The notes under the pieces: generated by a model
Database searches by the model: none
Seen by the model: the letters and a program-made list of their open reading frames with translations, nothing else
Told to the model about the DNA's origin: nothing
Origin: Actinokineospora iranica
GTDB lineage: Bacteria; Actinomycetota; Actinomycetes; Mycobacteriales; Pseudonocardiaceae
Reading direction: 5' to 3'
Length of the DNA stretch: 40,319 bases
NCBI RefSeq assembly: GCF_900101685.1
Contig: NZ_FMZZ01000008.1
Location: forward strand, 286,266-326,584
Made by a program: the position numbers and the translations under genes
Shown here: positions 7,821 to 15,675 of the stretch, piece after piece
How positions within the stretch are numbered: the first letter of the stretch is position 1
How the letters are laid out: every line of letters begins with the position of its first letter

Positions 7821-8545
7821 TTCGCTCTCCCGTGATAGGTCTTACGGAAGCCTCCAGCCCCGTGTACGACCAAAATATATCCTTCCGGGAGAATGTGCGG
7901 CACAAGGGTGTCACAGCCGAAATCGCCTTTGCATGGCACATGGTTGATCGCGCGGGTGGCGTAGCGGATCGCATTTTGGCGCATGTGAACCGCGAGCTTT
8001 ATCTCCACATCGGCCACTGTCGATGGGACCTTCGTGCCCGGTTGGGCCGCGAACCAGTTCACTGCCGCGCGGTATTTGTCGTCCCAGCCGCTGACCTCCG
8101 CGTGCGTGTTGCCGTCCGGGTCGATCCAGCGGCCGTGTGTCTTGGGCTGGGGTGTGCCTCGTGGTCGGTTGTCCGACCGGATGATGTCGGGAGGCAGGCC
8201 CGCTCGCAACCGCTCCACCTCTGCGGAGGGTCCGCTGCTGGCGGGCGGCCGCGGGGCAGCGGCGGCCGATGGTGTCGGTGGTGATGTGCCGTGCAGGTGG
8301 CGCATCGCTGTGTCGGTGATGTGCCGGGAGAGCAGGTCCAAGACGGCGTGGAGGTCGCGCAGACGGGCTTCGGCTTCCCCGATGGCGTGGTTGACACCGG
8401 CCGCGCGGTGTCCCGTGCCGAGTATCCGAGCGGTGTCGTTGTCGACGGCGTTCAGGGCATCCGAGATGGCCACGAGCTGGGCCTGTATGCGGCCCACCTG
8501 TCCGGCCAGCGTTACCAGGCGTCGGGCATCGTCGGCGATGGTCAC
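7817..8545 (-). CDS. SCP1.201/DddA-like deaminase toxin, catalytic His replaced by Asp
   Basis: The product is 242 aa. Residues 1-90 are predicted helical (GQVGRIQAQLVAISDALNAV and a second helix near 55-85), 90-130 is a Pro-rich linker, and about 135-242 is the deaminase domain: HGRWIDPDGN, then VEIKLAVHMRQNAIRYA, PCKGDFGC with Cys205 and Cys211, LPEGYILVVHG and KTYHG. Family members deaminate cytosine in DNA and use a His-x-Glu motif plus two Cys around zinc. Here the motif reads D179-V-E181; the GAT codon is one base from CAT. Activity is therefore doubtful. The start is GTG at 8545 with no clear Shine-Dalgarno. No export signal is visible. Confidence 0.8.
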   Translation of the reverse strand: MTIADDARRLVTLAGQVGRIQAQLVAISDALNAVDNDTARILGTGHRAAGVNHAIGEAEARLRDLHAVLDLLSRHITDTAMRHLHGTSPPTPSAAAAPRPPASSGPSAEVERLRAGLPPDIIRSDNRPRGTPQPKTHGRWIDPDGNTHAEVSGWDDKYRAAVNWFAAQPGTKVPSTVADVEIKLAVHMRQNAIRYATRAINHVPCKGDFGCDTLVPHILPEGYILVVHGAGGFRKTYHGRAK

Positions 8546-8731
8546 GGCGGGGACGGTAGACGCGGGGGCCGACCAAGGCGTGACATTTCGAAGCGCGAAA
8601 AAGCCCCTCCCGCCCGTACAGGGTGGTTGTGGTTTCCGCGGCTGGCAGGTGCGACTCGGGGGCTACCCGGTTCCGCGGACGGTGCCACCGCGTCGGCGGC
8701 TCCACGCGGCCACGGAACCGCAGTTCGCGGT

Positions 8732-8874
8732 GCGCGTGTGTCGAGGCGGCGTTCGTCGGTGAAAGCCGAGTGGCCACCCGGGACAGCAAGCAGGCCGACG
8801 CGGGTCCGGCCCTGCTGTTCGGCTCCCCGCAGTGGGGCGCTTTCGTCCGCCACCTGGGCGACACCGCGCACTGG
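8732..8874 (+). pseudogene. 3' fragment of a DUF397 gene
   Basis: It encodes the last part of the DUF397 domain (CVEAAF through WGAFVRHLGDTA) with the same residues as the intact gene at 7121-7324, but has no start region. The TGA stop of the intact copy is TGG here (8872-8874), so reading continues into unrelated sequence. It is a non-functional leftover of recombination or duplication. Confidence 0.88.
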
Positions 8875-8880
8875 CCCGTC

Positions 8881-8922
8881 GCGGGTGGCCTTCGGAACCC
8901 CCACGTTCCGAAGGCCACCCGC
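8881..8922. terminator. Duplicated terminator hairpin
   Basis: This is the same perfect 15-bp stem as at 7331-7372 (arms 8881-8895 and 8908-8922), with one loop base changed. The stem is intact although the gene fragment before it is dead. It stands between the toxin promoter region and the nuclease gene and may insulate the latter. Confidence 0.8.
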
Positions 8923-9096
8923 TGGGGCAGGGTGCGGGGGTATCCGCTGAGTGTGCGGCTTGTTCGGTCGGATCTGATCCTGCGGGATCGGGAGCCGTCG
9001 ACCTCGTGCCAGTCACAATGTCGGTCCATCCCGTTACTGTCGGCAGGCAGTTCGCGGCGCGCGGGCGTACTCGGCGGGGTGACGGAAGGGTGCGGG

Positions 9097-9720
9097 ATGG
9101 CGGCGGCGACGAGCAAGGCAGTAGGGATCGCGGTCGTGGCAACGGTCGGTGCGGTGCTGGTGTTCGGCGCGCAGACCGTATGGAACACGGTCACCGGGTG
9201 GTTCACGGGCGGAACAGAGATCATCGCAGACGGTGAGTACTCGTTCATGATTGCGTCCGAGGACAAGTCCAAGGTGAAGAAATGCTCAGCGCGGGAAGTG
9301 GTCACCGAGAGGCAATGCGACGGGCTGCGAATCGTCGTGTTCGACGCGCGCAAGATGCCCTACATCGCCCGTGGGATCGGGGAAGCGTGGGAGTCCGGCC
9401 TCCCGGCCGTGTTGACCATGGACCGTGCAAAGGAAGACGTCAACCGTGCGGCTTCGTGTAGAAGTAAGCGATACAAGAAGAACTACCCGAACACGAGTTG
9501 CGACGAATATCCGATGGCCCCGACCGAAGAGGGTGGAGAGCGCGCCCACATGGAAGAGGTGCCAAAGCGGGAGAACTTATGCCAAGGTGGTACCGTGCGA
9601 TGGCAGTATCCCGAAGACGGAAAGCGATTCTGGTGGTCATCGCTAATTCTCAAGACATGGCATCAAGCCCATACGCGGGCGTGGACACAGCCAAGGACCC
9701 GTCATGCCCCAACTAAGTGA
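9097..9720 (+). CDS. NucA/NucB-type deoxyribonuclease, membrane-anchored or exported
   Basis: The product is 207 aa as read. An N-terminal hydrophobic segment (about 8-27, VGIAVVATVGAVLVF) would act as anchor or signal. The NucA/NucB nuclease domain follows (about 70-175): LTMDRAKEDVNRAASC, the hallmark SCDEYPMAPTEEGG near 134-147 and NLCQGG. These enzymes are non-specific DNases, and several occur as polymorphic toxin domains. The ATG at 9097 has GGAAGGG at 6 bases. The last 30 residues are atypical; restoring one G at 9631-9636 gives a family-like FWVVI strand and a stop at 9716. The DUF6461 gene overlaps its end. Confidence 0.82.
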   Translation: MAAATSKAVGIAVVATVGAVLVFGAQTVWNTVTGWFTGGTEIIADGEYSFMIASEDKSKVKKCSAREVVTERQCDGLRIVVFDARKMPYIARGIGEAWESGLPAVLTMDRAKEDVNRAASCRSKRYKKNYPNTSCDEYPMAPTEEGGERAHMEEVPKRENLCQGGTVRWQYPEDGKRFWWSSLILKTWHQAHTRAWTQPRTRHAPTK

Positions 9721-10330
9721 GCTAGTCGAGAAGTACGCGTGGGCAGAGCCCCTGGCCCGCGAACTAGTGTGGTGTGTGTCGGTGGTCGAGGGTTGCGACG
9801 CAGGCCATGTGGTGCGCACATTTGGCGGAAACCCGAACGCATCCGTAGGTGAACTGACATTTCGCGAGGCTGAGGAACGCGTCAGAAGCACGGCTGGCGA
9901 GTTCGGCGAGTTCTTCCTGTTTCAGATATTCGCCACCGGTCGTCATGTGGTTGCGATCGAGAACAATGGATACAGCGGATCAATTCCGGAGATTGCCCGG
10001 CGTGCATCCGTGAAAAATGGCCGCTACCTCAGCTATTTCCGAAATGTCAACGGTGATAGCACGATCATCCAGGCGATCGGCGGCAAGGTGACGGCATATT
10101 TTGAGCCGTTGCTCACCGAGGGGGGGCCGCAGGTGGGCGAGATACACCCGGACTGGATATTCGGTGTGGACTTCCAGCCAGGTTCCGCGCGCGCGACGTG
10201 TTTCGCGCTGATGGAGCAAGAGACCGGCCTAGCGTTCAAACCCGAGTGGTTCGAGGCCAAGCTCCCCACATACCGGATTCCCGATCCTTACGTGCTACTC
10301 AAGGACGTGGGAGACGCCGATACGCCTTAG
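9704..10330 (+). CDS. DUF6461-like protein, candidate immunity partner of the nuclease
   Basis: The product (208 aa) is a soluble protein resembling DUF6461: YAWAEPLARELVWCVSVVEG at the N-terminus, then LTFREAEERV and a central strand-rich part (FFLFQIFATGRHVVAIENNG). I cannot name a catalytic site. The ATG at 9704 lies inside the 3' end of the nuclease gene, with AAGGA shortly upstream, so the two are co-translated. By analogy with toxin-immunity pairs, it may neutralise the nuclease; this is inferred from position only. Confidence 0.7.
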   Translation: MPQLSELVEKYAWAEPLARELVWCVSVVEGCDAGHVVRTFGGNPNASVGELTFREAEERVRSTAGEFGEFFLFQIFATGRHVVAIENNGYSGSIPEIARRASVKNGRYLSYFRNVNGDSTIIQAIGGKVTAYFEPLLTEGGPQVGEIHPDWIFGVDFQPGSARATCFALMEQETGLAFKPEWFEAKLPTYRIPDPYVLLKDVGDADTP

Positions 10331-10373
10331 CGCTAGCTCCCAGCACAGCGGCTGGATCGTGACCGGGCGTTGC

Positions 10374-11873
10374 TCATACGGAACCGGCAGCGCCCAGGAC
10401 AGCCCGCACCCGGTGCAGTGGCAGATCCACCAGTCGCATCTCCAAATCCCCCGGGTCAGGAGCCAGCGCGGCCGCCCGTTCCCGGGCCTCCCGCTTGGTC
10501 AGCGCACCCCCCGCGTCCGCGATCAGCGCCTCCCGCCACACGTTGCCCAGTTTCCCGTGCACCCGCGAGAGCAGAGCCCCCCGCACACCGCCATCGGACA
10601 CCGGCGCGGCCACCACCACGGCGTGTTTGCCGTCCGGCACGCTCCGGTGGAACGTCAGCGTGTACTTGCCCGCCACCAGCGACCGCAGGGCCTCCTGCCC
10701 GCGCTGGTCGGCGACGTCGGGATGGTTGTTGCCCACCAGCGCTCCGACCGTCGCCGCTGGCCCGGCCATGAGCACCCTTGCCAGCCACGGCCCCGGGTCG
10801 GCCATCAGGTCGTACGCGACCGGGCCCGCGTCGCGCACCGGTTCGGTCCACGCGGGGCTGAGGGCGGCAGGCGCGCCGGACAGCCGCAGGAGGGCGGCCA
10901 CGGCGTCGGCGGAAGTCGGGCCGGACTCGACGGACTGGGGGCCGTGGGTGTAGATGCCCGCGACGATCGAGCGCACCGCCGCCTCGGCCAGGCGGGACGA
11001 GCGGGCGGTCTGCTGCAGGACGTACAGGTCACTGGCGCTGCCCACCGCCTGCGCGCCCAGGTAGCGGTTGAAGCGCGGCAGCACCGCCTCGAACACCAGG
11101 CCCAGCCGCAGGATCTCCTGCTGCACGCGCAGGCCGAGGGTGGGGTTGCGCTCGCTGTAGCCGTAGGACACCACGACCCGGCCCTCCAGGTCGCGCAGGG
11201 ACTCGACCGCGCGCGCCAGGAACAGGCGGATGCCCTCGGGGGTGTAGGGCGGGTCGGTGAACACCAGGTCGGCCGAGCCGACGGCGGCGGGGGGCAGGCC
11301 GAACCGGAAGTCGCCGTGCAGGCAGGTGATGTCCAGGTCGCGTTCGCGGGCCGTGCGGTCGATGTAGGCGAGCAGGTCGTCGTCGAGGTCGATCACGGTG
11401 GCGGTCAGGTCGGGGCGGCGGGTGCAGGCGGCGAGGGCGGTCAGGTCGTGGTCGCCGACGCACATCAGCCGGGCGCCCGCGAGGTCGTAGGTCTCGTCCA
11501 GCCAGCGCGCGCGGGACAGCATGGTGTCCACATCTGCCTGCACGTGGTCCAGGGCGCGGCGCGGGGCGGGCACACCCGCCAGGTAAGCCTCGAAAACCGG
11601 GCGCAGGTCGTCGTCGGACGGTGTCGCGGGGGTGACGGTGAGCGGGCGGTAAGCGGCCACCCGGGTACGCGCGACCCGGTAGGCGGCGCCGTCGCGTTCG
11701 AGGTCGTCGCCGAAGGAGGCGAGCAACTCCTCGACCGTGCGGCGGGGCGTCGCGGTGGCTCTGATCAGCGTGTCGAGAGACTGCCAGTCGTCGCACAGCA
11801 GGGCCACCAGGGCGCGCAGCGGACGGGAGCGGACGCCGCGGGCGGCGAGATAGGTCGTCACGGAGTCGGCCAC
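10374..11873 (-). CDS. Bis-aminopropyl spermidine synthase-family protein
   Basis: The product is 499 aa. Residues 1-80 look like a winged-helix-type region (SLDTLIRATATPRRTVEELL). A Rossmann aminopropyl/methyltransferase core follows (about 100-300): MCVGDHDLT near 135, TVIDLDDDLLAYID, and FTDPPYTPEG near 205. Archaeal BpsA of this family adds aminopropyl groups to make branched polyamines. About 200 residues follow the core, longer than the archaeal enzyme, ending in a Lys/Arg-rich domain. Actual substrates in actinobacteria are unclear to me. The start is a GTG at 11873 without a clear Shine-Dalgarno. It is divergent from the ABC transporter operon. Confidence 0.75.
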   Translation of the reverse strand: MADSVTTYLAARGVRSRPLRALVALLCDDWQSLDTLIRATATPRRTVEELLASFGDDLERDGAAYRVARTRVAAYRPLTVTPATPSDDDLRPVFEAYLAGVPAPRRALDHVQADVDTMLSRARWLDETYDLAGARLMCVGDHDLTALAACTRRPDLTATVIDLDDDLLAYIDRTARERDLDITCLHGDFRFGLPPAAVGSADLVFTDPPYTPEGIRLFLARAVESLRDLEGRVVVSYGYSERNPTLGLRVQQEILRLGLVFEAVLPRFNRYLGAQAVGSASDLYVLQQTARSSRLAEAAVRSIVAGIYTHGPQSVESGPTSADAVAALLRLSGAPAALSPAWTEPVRDAGPVAYDLMADPGPWLARVLMAGPAATVGALVGNNHPDVADQRGQEALRSLVAGKYTLTFHRSVPDGKHAVVVAAPVSDGGVRGALLSRVHGKLGNVWREALIADAGGALTKREARERAAALAPDPGDLEMRLVDLPLHRVRAVLGAAGSV

Positions 11874-12038
11874 AGTTGCCAGAGCCTACGGAGTGCGGCG
11901 CAACGGGCTGACCCGGACGGGGACATCAGGGGGTTCCCGGCGGATCAGATCGTGGAAAGACCTGCCGCTGTCAGTCCTTCGGGCTAGGGTCGGTCGATCA
12001 ACGGCTGGCAAGGAGCCGTGTCGACCCGAGGGGCCCGA

Positions 12039-13175
12039 GTGATCGAGTTCCAGGCCGTGACCAAGCGCTATGACGACGGCACGGTGGCTGTGGACCACCT
12101 CGACCTGACCATCGAGGACGGCAAGATCACCGTTTTCGTCGGTCCGTCGGGGTGCGGCAAGACGACCTCGCTGCGCATGATCAACCGGATGATCGACGCC
12201 ACGTCCGGCGCCATCCTGCTCGACGGGAAGGACATCCGCGCGCAGCACCCCGCCGACCTGCGGCGCGGCATCGGCTACGTCATCCAGAACGCGGGCCTGT
12301 TCCCGCACCGCACCGTCCTGGACAACGTGGCCACCGTGCCGATGCTGCTCGGCGCCCGCAAGGCCGCCGCGCGCGGGCGGGCCGCGGAACTGCTGGCGAC
12401 CGTGGGCCTGCCCGCCGAGCTGGGCAAGCGCTACCCGGCGCAGCTTTCCGGCGGCCAGCAGCAGCGCGTCGGGGTCGCCCGCGCGCTCGCCGCCGACCCG
12501 CCGGTGCTGCTCATGGACGAGCCGTTCAGCGCGGTCGACCCGGTCGTCCGCGACGACCTCCAGGACGAGCTGTTGCGGTTGCAGTCGGAGCTGGGCAAGA
12601 CGATCGTGTTCGTCACCCACGACATCGACGAGGCGATCAAGCTCGGCGACCAGGTGGCGGTGCTGCGGGTCGGCGGCAGGCTCGCCCAGTACGACACCCC
12701 GGCGGCGCTGCTGGCCAAGCCGGTGGACGACTTCGTCGCCTCGTTCGTCGGCCGCGACCGGGGCTACCGCGCCCTCGGTTTCCTGCCCGCGCGGCAGGTC
12801 CCGATCGGACCGGTCGCCAGCGTCCCGCTGGGCACCCCCGCCGACGTCGCCCGCGGTCGGCTCGACGCGGGCTGGGCGGTGGTGGTGGACACCGAGAACA
12901 AGCCGCTCGGCTGGGTCTCCGAGGCCGTTTTGTCCGAAGTGGACGGTGAGATTCGGCCGGAGCACCTGATTTCCGGCGGGTCGCTCTACGTCGCCGACGC
13001 CGAGGCGAGCGGCACGGCAGGCACGCTGCGCAACGCGCTCGACGCCGCGCTCAGCTCCCCGGCCGCGGTGGGCATCGCGGTCGACGCCACCGGCGCGGTC
13101 GTCGGCGGGGTCACCGCCGAGACCGTGTTGAAGGCGCTCGCCGACGCCCGCCGGTCGGGGGAGGTGCCGACGTGA
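12039..13175 (+). CDS. Glycine betaine/choline-type ABC transporter, ATP-binding subunit
   Basis: The product (378 aa) has an ABC ATPase domain of the OpuCA/ProV type: Walker A GPSGCGKTTS, a Q-loop, signature LSGGQQQRVGVARAL, Walker B VLLMDEPFSAVDP and the H-loop FVTHDIDEA. The C-terminal 130 residues look like a divergent CBS pair, which in OpuA senses ionic strength. I chose GTG 12039 (VIEFQAVTKRY), preceded by GAGGGG; GTG 12018 has AAGGAG only two bases away. It is the first gene of four, with overlapping junctions, and energises uptake of a quaternary-amine osmoprotectant or a related solute. Confidence 0.92.
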   Translation: MIEFQAVTKRYDDGTVAVDHLDLTIEDGKITVFVGPSGCGKTTSLRMINRMIDATSGAILLDGKDIRAQHPADLRRGIGYVIQNAGLFPHRTVLDNVATVPMLLGARKAAARGRAAELLATVGLPAELGKRYPAQLSGGQQQRVGVARALAADPPVLLMDEPFSAVDPVVRDDLQDELLRLQSELGKTIVFVTHDIDEAIKLGDQVAVLRVGGRLAQYDTPAALLAKPVDDFVASFVGRDRGYRALGFLPARQVPIGPVASVPLGTPADVARGRLDAGWAVVVDTENKPLGWVSEAVLSEVDGEIRPEHLISGGSLYVADAEASGTAGTLRNALDAALSSPAAVGIAVDATGAVVGGVTAETVLKALADARRSGEVPT

Positions 13176-13831
13176 ACTGGGTCGGCGACCACATCGGCGA
13201 CCTGCTCTCGGTGAGCCTCGACCACCTGCGCCTCGCCTTGGCGCCGGTGCTGGTCGGGCTGCTGCTGTCGCTGCCGCTGGGCTGGGCGGCGAACCGGTGG
13301 CGGCTCGCGCGGGCGATCCTGGTGCCGGTGTCCGGGCTGCTCTACACGATCCCGTCGCTGGCGCTGTTCGTGATGATGCCGCTGATCCTGGGCACCCAGA
13401 TCCTCGACCCGCTCAACGTGCAGGCCGCGCTGACCGTCTACACCGTGGCGCTGCTGGTGCGCTCCATCGCCGACGCGCTGGCCGCGGTGCCCGCGCCGGT
13501 CATCGCGGCGGCCACCGCCATGGGCTACCGCGCCGCGGGCCGGTTCTTCGCCGTGGAACTGCCGCTGGCCGCGCCGGTGCTGGTCGCGGGCGTGCGGGTG
13601 GCCGCGGTGTCGAACATCAGCCTGGTCGCCGTCGGCCAGATCATCGGCGTCGGCGGCCTCGGCTACTTCCTGCTGCACGGGGCCCAGTCGCCGCCGAACT
13701 ACCCGGAGATCATCTCCGGCGTCGTGCTCATCGTGGTGCTCGCGTTGCTGATCGACGGACTGCTGGCGTTCGCGGGCAGCAGGCTCACCCCGTGGGCACG
13801 GGTCGGACCGAAGGCGGGGGCGCGGCGGTGA
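13172..13831 (+). CDS. ABC transporter permease, first (OpuCB-like)
   Basis: The product (219 aa) is an integral membrane permease of the betaine/carnitine/choline family with about five to six hydrophobic segments. It has the family loop (AATAMGYRAAGRFFAVELPLAAPVL) that contacts the ATPase. The GTG overlaps the ATPase stop codon, with GGGGGAGG upstream. It forms the channel together with the second permease. Confidence 0.92.
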   Translation: MNWVGDHIGDLLSVSLDHLRLALAPVLVGLLLSLPLGWAANRWRLARAILVPVSGLLYTIPSLALFVMMPLILGTQILDPLNVQAALTVYTVALLVRSIADALAAVPAPVIAAATAMGYRAAGRFFAVELPLAAPVLVAGVRVAAVSNISLVAVGQIIGVGGLGYFLLHGAQSPPNYPEIISGVVLIVVLALLIDGLLAFAGSRLTPWARVGPKAGARR

Positions 13832-14559
13832 ACGTCTTCGAGCAGGTCATCGCCTGGCTGACGGACCCGGACCACTGGAAGACCACGCTGGGCATCGCGG
13901 GCATCCCGCAGCGTCTCGGCGAGCACCTGCACTACACCGGCCTGGCGATGCTGGTCGCCGCGGTCATCGCGATCCCGTTGGGCGCCTACATCGGGCACAC
14001 CGGCCGCGGCGGCACGGTCGTGGTCGGCGTCGTGAACTCGTTCCGCGCGCTGCCCGAACTCGGCCTGCTGATCCTGCTTGTCCTGGCCATGGGTGTGCTG
14101 CTCGCGGTGCAGGCGCTGACCATCGCGCTGGTGTCGATGGCCGTGCCGGTGCTGCTCGCGGGCACCTACGCGGGCATCCGCAACGTCGACCCGGCCGTGG
14201 TCGACGCCGCCCGCGGCATGGGTATGCGCGAGTGGGAGATCCTGCTGAAAGTGGAACTCCCCAACGCCCTGCCCCTGATCTTCGGCGCGCTGCGCGCGGC
14301 GACCCTGCAGGTCATCGCCACCGCCAGCATCGCGGCCGCCGTCTCCCTCGGCGGCCTCGGCCGTTTCGTCGTCGACGGCAACGCCTTCCGCGAGTACGAC
14401 CAGATGGCCGCGGGCGCGGTCCTCATCGCCGCCCTGGCCATCACGGTGGAACTGCTCCTGGCGGGCGTCCAGTGGCTGGTCGTCTCACCCGGCCTGCGCG
14501 ACAAGCCCCGCGGCAGGCGCACCCGCTCCCGCCTCTCAACAGCAAAAGCGACAACATGA
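13828..14559 (+). CDS. ABC transporter permease, second (OpuCD-like)
   Basis: The product (243 aa) is a second permease of the same family. Its cytoplasmic loop reads DAARGMGMREWEILLKVELP, and NSFRALPELGLL marks the start of the conserved channel region. It starts with a GTG overlapping the preceding TGA by four bases. The Arg-rich tail (RGRRTRSR) should be cytoplasmic. Confidence 0.92.
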   Translation: MNVFEQVIAWLTDPDHWKTTLGIAGIPQRLGEHLHYTGLAMLVAAVIAIPLGAYIGHTGRGGTVVVGVVNSFRALPELGLLILLVLAMGVLLAVQALTIALVSMAVPVLLAGTYAGIRNVDPAVVDAARGMGMREWEILLKVELPNALPLIFGALRAATLQVIATASIAAAVSLGGLGRFVVDGNAFREYDQMAAGAVLIAALAITVELLLAGVQWLVVSPGLRDKPRGRRTRSRLSTAKATT

Positions 14560-14570
14560 GGAGACCCGCG

Positions 14571-15488
14571 ATGAACCGCGTTCTCACCGCGGCGGTGACC
14601 GCGACGGCCGCCGCACTGGCCCTGACGGCCTGCGGAGGGTCCTCGGACCCGCTGGCCGCCCCCACCGCATCGGGCACCCCCGCGCCAACCGGCACGATCG
14701 TCGTCGGCTCGGCCAACTTCCCCGAGAGCATCCTGCTGGCCGAGATCTACGCGGGCGCGCTGGAAGCCAACGGCGTCAAGGTCACCAGGAAACTCAACAT
14801 CGCCAGCCGCGAGACCTACTACCCGGGCGTCCAGGACGGCTCCATCGACCTGATCCCGGAATACACCGGCACCCTGCTCACCCACATCGAGAAGGACGCC
14901 ACCGAAACCGGGGCAGACGAGGTCTACGCGGCCCTGCGGAAGGCCCTGCCGGACTCCCTGACCGTGCTGGACAAGTCCACGGCGGAAAACAAGGACGCCG
15001 TGGTGGTCACCAAGGCCACCGCCGACAGCCTCAACCTCAAAACCATCGAGGACCTGGCCAAAGCCGGCCCCGTCGTCTTCGGCGGCCCCCCGGAGTTCCA
15101 GAAGCGCTCCGACGGCCTCCCCGGCCTCAAGGAGAGCTACAACCTGGAAATCAAGGAGTACAAGTCCCTGGACGTCGGCGGCCCCCTCACGGTCGACGCC
15201 CTCAAAACCGGCGCTATCCAAGCAGCCGACCTGTTCACCACCGACCCAGCGATCAAGGCGAACAACTTCGTCGTCCTGGAAGACCCCAAGTCCAACTTCG
15301 CCGCACAGAACGTCGTCCCCCTGATCAACAAGAGCAAGGCGGACGACACCGTCAAACAGGTCCTCAACGCCATCGCGGCCAAACTCACCACCGAGGTCCT
15401 GATCGACCTCAACGCCAAACTCAACGCCCCAGACAAGCCAGACGCCGCCAAGGTCGCCAAGGACTGGCTGGCAACCGCAGGCATCTGA
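14571..15488 (+). CDS. ABC transporter substrate-binding lipoprotein (OpuCC/OsmF type)
   Basis: The product is 305 aa. A lipoprotein signal peptide ends in the lipobox LTAC, so the mature protein should be anchored to the outer face of the membrane by its Cys. The binding domain starts IVVGSANFPESILLAEIYA and has IPEYTGTLL, typical of quaternary-amine binding proteins. The ATG at 14571 has GAGGAG at 7 bases. It begins 11 bp after the second permease, so it completes the operon. The exact ligand (betaine, choline, carnitine or another) is not determined. Confidence 0.93.
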   Translation: MNRVLTAAVTATAAALALTACGGSSDPLAAPTASGTPAPTGTIVVGSANFPESILLAEIYAGALEANGVKVTRKLNIASRETYYPGVQDGSIDLIPEYTGTLLTHIEKDATETGADEVYAALRKALPDSLTVLDKSTAENKDAVVVTKATADSLNLKTIEDLAKAGPVVFGGPPEFQKRSDGLPGLKESYNLEIKEYKSLDVGGPLTVDALKTGAIQAADLFTTDPAIKANNFVVLEDPKSNFAAQNVVPLINKSKADDTVKQVLNAIAAKLTTEVLIDLNAKLNAPDKPDAAKVAKDWLATAGI

Positions 15489-15505
15489 CCCAGAACACCC
15501 CGAAA

Positions 15506-15553
15506 GCGAAGGCCGCCCTCACGGCACCCACCACCACCGAGGGCGGCCTTCGC
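15506..15553. terminator. Strong terminator after the ABC transporter operon
   Basis: A perfect 15-bp stem (GCGAAGGCCGCCCTC at 15506-15520, complement at 15539-15553) surrounds an 18-base loop. It follows the transporter operon by 17 bp and precedes the end of the minus-strand gene at 15676, so it can serve both. Confidence 0.9.
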
Positions 15554-15675
15554 CATCCAACTCAGTCAGGGCCGGGGCCGGAGCAGCAAACCGGCTCTCC
15601 TGCCAACCGGCACCGACGCCCGCCCATCGAGCAAACCCCGCAACCCAACCCCCCGCAGAAGCCAGCAAAACAGAA

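Larger units (their letters stand above)
8732..8923 (+). repeat. 192-bp direct repeat, copy B
   Basis: It pairs with 7182-7373, with six substitutions and no gaps. Copies A and B lie in the same orientation and bracket the deaminase-Imm1 cassette, with 1,358 bp between them. Confidence 0.95.
8546..9096. other. 550-bp stretch without an intact gene
   Basis: It holds the toxin promoter region, the DUF397 3' fragment with its terminator (8732-8923) and the promoter region of the NucA/NucB gene. I see no other coding sequence; long open frames here lack any family signature. Confidence 0.65.

Noticed and set aside
8623..9096. N-terminal extension of the nuclease frame through the DUF397 fragment
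   Set aside because: The frame is open only because the fragment lost its stop. The ATG at 9097 has a good ribosome binding site and begins the signal-like segment.
10359..11987. 542-residue plus-strand open frame
   Set aside because: It is the antisense shadow of the bis-aminopropyl spermidine synthase-family gene and is Gly/Arg/Gln-rich with no motifs.
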